Source of the DNA: Paracoccaceae bacterium
Lineage (GTDB): Bacteria > Pseudomonadota > Alphaproteobacteria > Rhodobacterales > Rhodobacteraceae
Direction: 5' to 3'
Assembly (NCBI GenBank): GCA_015487335.1
Contig: WFPZ01000306.1
Coordinates: 1 to 6,547, forward strand
DNA length: 6,547 nt
The position numbers were made by a program, and so were the translations under genes. The notes beneath the pieces are model-generated. The model was not told the DNA's origin. It saw only the letters and a list, made by a program, of their open reading frames with translations, and did not search any database. Below, piece after piece: positions 1 through 4,135 of this stretch; position 1 is the stretch's first letter, and the number at the start of each line of letters is the position of its first letter.

Positions 1-400
1 AGCCCATGGCCCGGTGCGGCTCGGCGTGGTGGCCGGGCGGGCGGCAGGCGACGAAGGCGTTGGCAACCTCGCCGGCCAGCACCGCGTCCACCGCCGCCAC
101 ATTGCCGCCCACCGCCCTGAACGCGGCCTGCAGAGAGCCGGGCGAGACGAAAGTGTCGGCATCGAGTGCCGCATAGCGGCTGTCGGGGATGGCGGCGCGG
201 ATTTCCGCCAGGTGTTCGGGCGGGTGACACAGAAGGATGTCCGCCTCTACGGCCAGCGGCGCCTCGCGCCTCTCGAGCACCCCGAATTCGGGGGCGGCCA
301 GGGCCCTGGCGATGGCCTCCAGCCGCTCGGCGCATTCATGATGGCCGGGGGGCGTGAGGTGCTGCAGGCAATCGGGATGGGTGTAGAGCGCGGTTGTCAT
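1..400 (-). CDS. Histone deacetylase-family (acetoin utilisation/acetylpolyamine amidohydrolase-like) protein, N-terminal part
   Basis: Partial gene: the ATG is at 400 and 133 residues are visible before the window edge cuts it. The fold family comprises zinc-dependent deacetylases that remove acetyl groups from lysine side chains or acetylpolyamines, probably in the cytoplasm because no signal peptide is seen. The sequence shows the family opening (THPDCLQHLTPPGHHECAER, residues 7-26), then LDADTFVSPGS near residues 79-89, and CRPPGHHAEPHRAMG at 119-133. In that last block H124-H125 correspond to the paired active-site histidines of class II-type deacetylases. The zinc-binding Asp/His residues lie beyond the window. 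The start is chosen because the first residues match the usual N-terminus, although the upstream ribosome site is weak. It diverges from the secreted-protein gene at 450. In related bacteria such a gene often precedes xseB-ispA-dxs, but that cannot be seen here. The substrate is unknown. Confidence 0.9.
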   Translation of the reverse strand, partial: MTTALYTHPDCLQHLTPPGHHECAERLEAIARALAAPEFGVLERREAPLAVEADILLCHPPEHLAEIRAAIPDSRYAALDADTFVSPGSLQAAFRAVGGNVAAVDAVLAGEVANAFVACRPPGHHAEPHRAMG

Positions 401-413
401 GGCCCGACGCTAG

Positions 414-426
414 GGCAATACTTGCC
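414..426. promoter_or_regulatory. Inverted repeat in the 49-base divergent intergenic region
   Basis: GGCAA-TAC-TTGCC is a perfect inverted repeat (arms 414-418 and 422-426) near the middle of the gap between two divergent genes. Its position would suit an operator serving both promoters, but no clear -10/-35 pair can be read in so short a gap. Five-base arms can arise by chance. Confidence 0.3.
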
Positions 427-449
427 GTGGAACAAGCGAGGGAAAGGCC

Positions 450-1004
450 ATGAGGCTGCTTGTCGTCCTGCTCGTCGTGCTGCCGGCCCTGGCCCGGGCC
501 GAGGCCCTTTCCGAACTGGTGGCCGATTTCACCGGCGATGGCGTGGCAGACCGGGCCGTGCTGGTGGAAACCACCGAAGGCGGCGAGGCGGATCTGCTGA
601 TCTACGCCGGCCTGCCGGGCGGCGGCGAGGCGCTGGCGCTGCGGGCCCCGGCCCTGGTCTGGGTTGGCGGCATCGGCCAGCAGCCCTCGCTGGATCGCAC
701 GGCGGGCGGCTCGTTGCAGGTGATCTCGATGAACGAATCGATCGGCCGCAACCGCTGGCGCCAGACCCTGACCATCGCCTGGCGTGGCGGAGCCTTCGTG
801 CTCGCGGGGTTCACCTACAGCTGGTACGATACGCTCGATCTCGACGCCTCCGGCACCTGTGATGTCAACCTGCTCACGGGGCGTGGGGTGTTGAGCGAGG
901 GCCCCGAGGACGCCCGCACCAGCGCCGCCTTCCGCACCGACCTGCGGGCCATGCCGGTGGCCGAGTGGCCGGGCAATCCGCCGCCCGAGTGCGGGTTGTG
1001 GTAA
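450..1004 (+). CDS. Secreted/periplasmic hypothetical protein with a DxTGDGxxD calcium-loop-like motif
   Basis: A 184-residue protein of unknown function. Residues 1-17 form a Sec signal peptide: Arg2, then a run of Leu/Val, ending in the ALARA-E signal peptidase I-type site after A17. The mature protein begins with DFTGDGVAD (residues 26-34), which resembles the Asp-rich calcium loop of FG-GAP/VCBS repeats, but only one copy is present. The rest is Gly/Ala-rich with alternating hydrophobic residues that suggest beta strands. There are just two cysteines, C137 and C181, the second four residues from the end. In an exported protein they could form a disulfide. The start is supported by GAGGG at 438-442, seven bases upstream. 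It diverges from the deacetylase-family gene and converges on petR. I do not recognise an assigned family. Export is well supported; calcium binding and the disulfide are inferences. Confidence 0.85.
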   Translation: MRLLVVLLVVLPALARAEALSELVADFTGDGVADRAVLVETTEGGEADLLIYAGLPGGGEALALRAPALVWVGGIGQQPSLDRTAGGSLQVISMNESIGRNRWRQTLTIAWRGGAFVLAGFTYSWYDTLDLDASGTCDVNLLTGRGVLSEGPEDARTSAAFRTDLRAMPVAEWPGNPPPECGLW

Positions 1005-1032
1005 AGGTGCGATTTTCCCTGAATTAGAGACT

Positions 1033-1071
1033 GATTCTGCCTGCTCGGCTGAATCCTGCCATCTGCGGGAT
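1033..1071. terminator. Overlapping hairpins in the convergent gap, possible bidirectional terminator
   Basis: Two stem-loops share bases. The first is GATTC-T-GCC, loop TGCTC, GGC-T-GAATC (1033-1055), with one T-T mismatch. The second is ATCCTGC, loop CATCT, GCGGGAT (1053-1071), with one G-T wobble. They lie between the secreted-protein stop (1004) and the petR stop (1088), where both genes need to end. There is no T-tract on either side, so a classical intrinsic terminator is not shown. Confidence 0.3.
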
Positions 1072-1087
1072 CAATGGGTCCTGCCGC

Positions 1088-1789
1088 CTAATCCGGTGCC
1101 AGCATGTAGCCCGCGCCGCGCACCGTCTGCAGGTAGCGGGGCTGTTTGGGATCCTGCTCGATCTTGCGGCGCAGCCGGGTGATCTGCACATCCACCGCGC
1201 GTTCCTGCGCCTGGCCCCTGTCGCGGCCCAGCTTTTCCACCAGTTCGGCCCGGCTTACCGGCTGGTCGGGGCTGGCGGCGAAGATTTTCATCAGCTGGCT
1301 TTCGGTAGCGGTCAGGTGCACCGGCGTGTCACCGCGCCATAATTCTCCGCGTTCGACGTCGTAGCGGACGGGGCCGAGGTGGAGCACCTGCGGCACCGAG
1401 CCGGCGGGGCTTTCCTGCGGCACCCGGCGCAGGATCGCGTTGATCCGCAGCAGCAGCTCCTTCGGCTCGAAGGGTTTGGGCAGATAGTCGTCGGCGCCGG
1501 CCTCGAGCCCGGCGATCCGGTCTTCGGTTTCGCCCTTGGCGGTGAGCAGCAGGATCGGGGTTTCGAGCGTCTCGCGCAGGCTGCGGGTGAGGTCGATGCC
1601 GTCTTCGCCGGGCATCATCACGTCAAGCACGATCAGGTCGAACTCCAGCCCCGCCAGCAGGCGGCGGGCGTGGGCCGCGTCGCGGGCCGCGGTCACCAGG
1701 AAGCCGTTGCGCAGAAGGAACTTCTGTAACAACCCGCGGATGCGTTCATCATCGTCAACGATCAGAAGATGCGCTTCGGGGGCGCTCAT
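1088..1789 (-). CDS. petR: PetR, OmpR-family two-component response regulator
   Basis: A 233-residue cytoplasmic DNA-binding response regulator. The receiver domain (about residues 7-120) has the acidic pocket VDDD (11-14), phosphoacceptor D56 in LIVLDVMMPGEDG, T83 in LLLTAK, switch residue Y102 and conserved K105 in DDYLPKPF. A linker rich in Pro/Ser leads to an OmpR/PhoB winged helix (about 138-231) with the typical ERAVDVQITRLRRKI recognition helix and the C-terminal RYLQTVRGAGYML wing. The sequence closely resembles PetR of Rhodobacter capsulatus, described with petP upstream of the cytochrome bc1 genes. Its ATG overlaps the petP stop in ATGA (1786-1789), with GAAGGA upstream inside petP, so translational coupling is likely. 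No histidine kinase and no petABC genes are in the window, so its kinase and targets are unknown here. The family call is certain; the petR name rests on resemblance and on the petP neighbour. Confidence 0.93.
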   Translation of the reverse strand: MSAPEAHLLIVDDDERIRGLLQKFLLRNGFLVTAARDAAHARRLLAGLEFDLIVLDVMMPGEDGIDLTRSLRETLETPILLLTAKGETEDRIAGLEAGADDYLPKPFEPKELLLRINAILRRVPQESPAGSVPQVLHLGPVRYDVERGELWRGDTPVHLTATESQLMKIFAASPDQPVSRAELVEKLGRDRGQAQERAVDVQITRLRRKIEQDPKQPRYLQTVRGAGYMLAPD

Positions 1790-2298
1790 GGCCCGGAATC
1801 CTTCAGTTTGTTGAAGTGTCGCCGCAGATCGGCATCCATCATCGACTCGAGCACCTTGCGAAAGCCCGCCACCGCCTCGGGCCCGGCGCTGCGATAGGCG
1901 GCGCGCATCCGGGCGCGCTGGGCGCGTGAAAGCTCTTCCTCGAAGGCCCGGCCGCTTTCGGTGAGGAACAGGTTGCGTTCGCGCTTGTCGCGGGTGCCGA
2001 CGCGGCTTTCCACCAGCCCGTCCTCGATCAGGGTGCGCAGAACCCGGTTGAGCGATTGCTTGGTCACCCCGAGGATATCCAGCAGATTGTTGACGGTGGT
2101 TCCCGGCGAGCGGTTGATGAAATGGATCGCCCGGTGATGAGCCCGTCCGTAGCCGTGCTTTTCAAGGATGCGGTCCGGATCGGCGGTGAAGCCCCGGTAG
2201 GCGAAGAACATCGCCTCGATTCCCTTGCGCAGCTGCTCATCGGTCAGGAACAGCAGGTCTTCGCCTCTCTGCCCGCTGCTGCCGCTACCCTCGGCCAT
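1786..2298 (-). CDS. petP: PetP, MarR-family winged-helix transcriptional regulator
   Basis: A 170-residue MarR-type regulator, normally a cytoplasmic dimer that binds a palindromic operator. After a Gly/Ser-rich start come a dimerisation region (about 18-50), the helix-turn-helix TVNNLLDILGVTKQSLNRVLRTLIEDG (68-94), read in parts, and the wing ESRVGTRDKRERNLFLTESG (97-116), carrying the family's D104/R106 DxR feature. Helices from 117 to 165 complete the dimer interface. There is no cysteine, so thiol-based redox sensing can be excluded. The start at 2298 is supported by GGAGG at 2309-2305, six bases upstream. It is the first gene of a two-gene operon with petR and diverges from ilvE. MarR proteins commonly control their own promoter and a divergent neighbour, so autoregulation and ilvE control are plausible but unproven. 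The name follows Rhodobacter capsulatus PetP, based on sequence style and the linked petR. Confidence 0.9.
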   Translation of the reverse strand: MAEGSGSSGQRGEDLLFLTDEQLRKGIEAMFFAYRGFTADPDRILEKHGYGRAHHRAIHFINRSPGTTVNNLLDILGVTKQSLNRVLRTLIEDGLVESRVGTRDKRERNLFLTESGRAFEEELSRAQRARMRAAYRSAGPEAVAGFRKVLESMMDADLRRHFNKLKDSGP

Positions 2299-2334
2299 TT
2301 GTCCCCTCCGATCGCAATTGGCGCACCTTGAAGG

Positions 2335-2363
2335 GTTTTATGTCAGTCTTGTTGACTTTCCAA
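2335..2363 (-). promoter_or_regulatory. Predicted sigma70-type promoter of petP-petR
   Basis: On the minus strand, TTGGAA (2363-2358) is followed after 17 bases by TAAAAC (2340-2335). Each box matches four of six consensus positions. Transcription would begin near 2328, giving a leader of about 30 bases before the petP ATG at 2298. The surrounding gap is clearly AT-richer than the genes. Read by eye; no start site has been mapped. Confidence 0.45.
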
Positions 2364-2365
2364 GA

Positions 2366-2375
2366 ATCAATTGAT
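2366..2375. promoter_or_regulatory. Perfect 10-bp palindrome ATCAATTGAT, candidate operator
   Basis: ATCAATTGAT reads the same on both strands. It lies between the predicted -35 box of petP (2358-2363) and overlaps that of ilvE (2371-2376). MarR-family operators are usually AT-rich palindromes of this kind, so PetP is the obvious candidate ligand. A protein bound here would affect both divergent promoters. The site is visible; the binding protein is inference. Confidence 0.45.
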
Positions 2376-2399
2376 AGCGATTCCCCGGTTTTGCGTAAT
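2371..2399 (+). promoter_or_regulatory. Predicted sigma70-type promoter of ilvE
   Basis: TTGATA (2371-2376, five of six consensus positions) is followed after 17 bases by CGTAAT (2394-2399, four of six). Transcription would start near 2406, leaving a leader of about 68 bases. An alternative upstream pair, TTGACT (2352-2357) with TAGCGA (2375-2380), also has 17-base spacing but a poorer -10 box. Confidence 0.45.
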
Positions 2400-2404
2400 T
2401 TTAT

Positions 2405-2417
2405 GTCCGAAACGGAC
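2405..2417. promoter_or_regulatory. Inverted repeat GTCCG-AAA-CGGAC at the expected ilvE transcript start
   Basis: Perfect five-base arms (2405-2409 and 2413-2417) around AAA. Past one T-T mismatch the pairing continues with TA (2402-2403) and TA (2419-2420), giving seven of eight paired positions per arm. It sits at or just after the predicted ilvE start point, where a bound repressor, or a small 5' hairpin in the RNA, would be effective. It could equally be a second regulator site for the divergent pair. Confidence 0.35.
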
Positions 2418-2473
2418 TTAACCTGCGCAACTTCTGAAAATTCGCCTTGGCGCAATGGAGAGGATGATTAAAG

Positions 2474-3343
2474 ATGAGTGCCTCATATGATGACCGGGAC
2501 GGTCTGATCTGGATGGACGGCAGGATGGTGAACTGGCGGGACGCCAATGTTCATATCCTTTCCCATGCTCTCCATTACGCCTCGTCCGTGTTCGAGGGCG
2601 AACGGGCCTACGGCGGCAAGATTTTCAAGAGCCGCGAGCATTCCGAGCGGCTGAGGCGCTCGGCGCAGATGGTCGATTTCGAGGTGCCCTGGTCGGTGGA
2701 CGAGCTGGAATGGGCCAAGGAACAGGTGCTCAGGGCCAATCGCCTGCAGGACGCCTATGTGCGCGCCGTCGCCTGGCGTGGCGCCGGCCCCGACATGGGC
2801 GTGGCCTCGGCCCGCAACCCGGTGCATGTGGCCATCGCGGTGTGGGAATGGGGCGCCTATTACGGCGACGCCAAGATGAAGGGTGCGAAGCTCGACATCT
2901 CGAAATGGAAGCGCCCCAGCCCCGAGACCATCCCCAGCCATGCCAAGGCTTCGGGTCTTTACATGATCTGCACCATGGCCAAGCATGCGGCCGAGGCCAA
3001 GGGGTGTTCGGATGCGTTGATGCTGGACTACCGCGGCTATGTGGCCGAGGCGACCGGGGCCAACATCTTCTTCGTCAAGGATGGCGAGGTGCACACCCCG
3101 CTGCCCGACTGCTTCCTCGACGGCATCACCCGGCAGACGGTGATCGGCATGCTGAAGGATCGCCAGATCAAGGTGCACGAGCGCCACATCATGCCCGAAG
3201 AGCTGGAAGACTTCGAGCAGTGCTGGCTGACGGGCACCGCTGCCGAGGTCACCCCGGTGGGTCAGATCGGAGACTACCGCTTCGAGGTTGGCGAGCTGAC
3301 CCGCACCATCGCAGAAGATTACGAGAAGCTGGTGCGCAGCTGA
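2474..3343 (+). CDS. ilvE: Branched-chain amino acid aminotransferase (fold type IV, PLP-dependent)
   Basis: A 289-residue cytoplasmic enzyme expected to interconvert leucine, isoleucine and valine with their 2-oxo acids, using glutamate/2-oxoglutarate as partner and pyridoxal phosphate as cofactor. FEGERAY (40-46) and SREHSERL (53-60) form the N-terminal family block. K158 in IPSHAKASG is the PLP Schiff-base lysine. E192 in VAEATGANIFFVKDG contacts the pyridine nitrogen, and LTGTAAEVTPV (252-262) forms the phosphate-binding and substrate loop. Length matches the short bacterial BCAT group; Escherichia coli IlvE is about 309 residues. The start has GGAGAGGA (2457-2464) nine bases upstream. 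It stands alone, divergent from petP-petR. D-amino-acid aminotransferase and aminodeoxychorismate lyase share the fold, but the WEWGAYYG and KWKRPSPETIPSHAKASG blocks favour BCAT. Whether it is the only ilvE in the genome cannot be told. Confidence 0.95.
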   Translation: MSASYDDRDGLIWMDGRMVNWRDANVHILSHALHYASSVFEGERAYGGKIFKSREHSERLRRSAQMVDFEVPWSVDELEWAKEQVLRANRLQDAYVRAVAWRGAGPDMGVASARNPVHVAIAVWEWGAYYGDAKMKGAKLDISKWKRPSPETIPSHAKASGLYMICTMAKHAAEAKGCSDALMLDYRGYVAEATGANIFFVKDGEVHTPLPDCFLDGITRQTVIGMLKDRQIKVHERHIMPEELEDFEQCWLTGTAAEVTPVGQIGDYRFEVGELTRTIAEDYEKLVRS

Positions 3344-3362
3344 GGCGTGGCGGGCCTGCCAA

Positions 3363-3396
3363 GCGGCACGGCTGCCGCCCGTCGCCTGCCGTTTTT
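3363..3396 (+). terminator. Probable ilvE terminator hairpin
   Basis: GCGGCA (3363-3368), loop CGGC, TGCCGC (3373-3378) is a perfect six-base-pair stem 20 bases after the ilvE stop. A run of five T (3392-3396) follows, separated from the stem by 13 bases, so it is not an ideal intrinsic terminator. Longer pairing between GGCGGGC upstream and GCCCG-T-CGCC downstream would bring the stem closer to the T run. Confidence 0.45.
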
Positions 3397-3407
3397 GCCT
3401 GATTTCA

Positions 3408-3422
3408 GTGACGGATCGTCAC
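3408..3422. repeat. Perfect inverted repeat GTGACG-GAT-CGTCAC
   Basis: Six-base arms (3408-3413 and 3417-3422) with a three-base centre lie in the gap between two convergent genes. No T-tract follows on either strand. It could be a further termination or RNA-end-stabilising hairpin, or a protein-binding site. Confidence 0.35.
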
Positions 3423-3446
3423 GTCTTGCGGTGTGTGCCCGCCCCG

Positions 3447-3480
3447 CCCGGCGCCCCTTCAGGGAGGCTGCCGCGCCGGG
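3447..3480 (-). terminator. GC-rich hairpin just downstream of the small basic gene
   Basis: CCCGGCGC (3447-3454) and GCGCCGGG (3473-3480) pair perfectly over eight bases. The inner CCC-TTCA-GGG (3455-3464) can form a second small stem. On the minus strand it begins two bases past the stop codon of the small gene ending at 3483, the normal place for a terminator. It lacks a U-tract, as is common for GC-rich genomes. Confidence 0.4.
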
Positions 3481-3482
3481 GG

Positions 3483-3689
3483 TCAGAGCGTTTCCGGCAC
3501 CTTCACGTCACCGCGGCGCTCGATCCTGACGAAGGCCCTCACCATGGCGTTGCCGTTGCGGCTTGCGGGGCGCCGCTGCAGGCGTCTGGTGGCGGGCCGG
3601 GGCAGCAGTGCGCGCTCGATGCGAAGGAACCGCGTCAGACGTGGCGAATCATCCGCCACATGGAAGCGACCAGAGGGAAGCTGTTTCAT
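3483..3689 (-). CDS. Small, highly basic protein of unknown function
   Basis: A 68-residue protein that I do not recognise. It is supported as a real gene by a consensus AGGAGG (3702-3697) upstream, by GC-biased third codon positions like its neighbours, by a plausible promoter and by a strong hairpin right after the stop. Two consecutive ATGs exist. The one at 3689 has the better seven-base spacing; starting at 3692 would add one Met with only four bases. The protein carries 15 Arg and two Lys against six acidic residues, with no Cys, no signal peptide and no membrane segment. The motif RIER occurs twice (23-26 in FLRIERALLPR and 55-58 in FVRIERRGD), and a dense basic stretch RPATRRLQRRPASR spans 31-44. 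Nucleic-acid or ribosome contact would fit such a charge, but that is a guess. It diverges from the Dabb gene. Confidence 0.65.
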   Translation of the reverse strand: MKQLPSGRFHVADDSPRLTRFLRIERALLPRPATRRLQRRPASRNGNAMVRAFVRIERRGDVKVPETL

Positions 3690-3696
3690 CATCGGT

Positions 3697-3702
3697 CCTC
3701 CT
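3697..3702 (-). promoter_or_regulatory. Consensus ribosome binding site AGGAGG of the small basic gene
   Basis: Read on the minus strand, AGGAGG lies seven bases before the ATG at 3689 and four before the ATG at 3692. It decides in favour of 3689 and is the best Shine-Dalgarno match I noticed in the window, suggesting efficient translation. Confidence 0.7.
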
Positions 3703-3719
3703 GTCTTCCCGGGACGGCA

Positions 3720-3747
3720 AGCTTACCACGCCGGGCGGTTTCTTCAA
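3720..3747 (-). promoter_or_regulatory. Possible promoter of the small basic gene
   Basis: On the minus strand TTGAAG (3747-3742) and TAAGCT (3725-3720) are 16 bases apart. Four and three of six positions match the consensus. The implied start near 3713 gives a leader of about 20 bases that just includes the AGGAGG site. Weak by itself, but correctly placed. Confidence 0.3.
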
Positions 3748-3835
3748 AACACCGGCGCGACACCGCCTCCTCTTTACCTTCGCGCGGCATTGCTCCAAAG
3801 ACGGCGCGCGTCAGCAAACCACAGCGAGCCAGACC

Positions 3836-4126
3836 ATGATCCGCCACATCGTGTTTTTCTCCGCCAGGGACAGGGCCGACCTGCCGCGCATCCTCGAGGG
3901 GCTGCGCCTGCTGAAATCCATCGAGCATGCGGACCGCCTCGAGGTGCAGGAAAACATGCAGGCCGACAGGCTGTCGGGCGAAGTGGATGTGGTGGTCTAT
4001 GGCGAGTTCGCCGATGAGGCAGCGCTGGAGGCCTACAAGGCGCACCCCGTCTATCAGCAGGCGATCAGCATCGTTCGTCCCCTGCGCGAGATGCGAATCG
4101 CCGCCGACATCCGGGCCGAGGGATGA
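3836..4126 (+). CDS. Dabb-domain (stress-responsive alpha/beta barrel) family protein
   Basis: A 96-residue cytoplasmic protein covering one complete Dabb domain, a ferredoxin-like fold that usually works as a dimer. The domain signature is visible: MIRHIVFFSA at the N-terminus with H4, a helix around 16-30 (LPRILEGLRLLKSI), a central strand DVVVYGEFAD (51-60), and LEAYKAHPVYQQAISIVRPL (64-83), holding the family's HPxxQ-like motif at H70-P71. Family members include plant stress proteins and a few enzymes such as olivetolic acid cyclase, but most bacterial ones have no known reaction. The ATG at 3836 is chosen because the domain begins exactly there, although the upstream ribosome site is poor and the frame stays open further upstream. 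It converges on pabB with nine bases between stops, leaving no room for a separate terminator. Confidence 0.85.
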   Translation: MIRHIVFFSARDRADLPRILEGLRLLKSIEHADRLEVQENMQADRLSGEVDVVVYGEFADEAALEAYKAHPVYQQAISIVRPLREMRIAADIRAEG

Positions 4127-4135
4127 GGGCAGGGC

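Noticed and set aside
14..862. Long plus-strand open frame of 282 codons across the deacetylase gene and the secreted-protein gene
   Set aside because: Its product is Arg/Gly-rich with no motif. It runs antisense to a clear deacetylase-family sequence and overlaps a well-supported signal-peptide protein in another frame. It is a by-product of high GC content.
2318..2454. Direct repeat TTGGCGCA at 2318-2325 and 2447-2454 flanking the petP-ilvE gap
   Set aside because: Only eight bases, GC-containing and in the same orientation for two divergent genes. It is likely chance, though it could be kept in mind when aligning relatives.
2483..3187. Minus-strand open frame of 234 codons opposite ilvE
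   Set aside because: It is the exact antisense of a fully conserved aminotransferase and is His-rich with no recognisable domain.
3563..3835. N-terminal extension of the Dabb protein to an upstream ATG
   Set aside because: The Dabb domain starts exactly at the ATG at 3836. The extension has no domain and would run antisense through most of the small basic gene.
3408..3839. Plus-strand frames of 143 to 194 codons through the small basic gene and the Dabb leader
   Set aside because: They have low-complexity, Arg/Pro-rich products and no good ribosome site. The minus strand here carries AGGAGG and a flanking hairpin instead.
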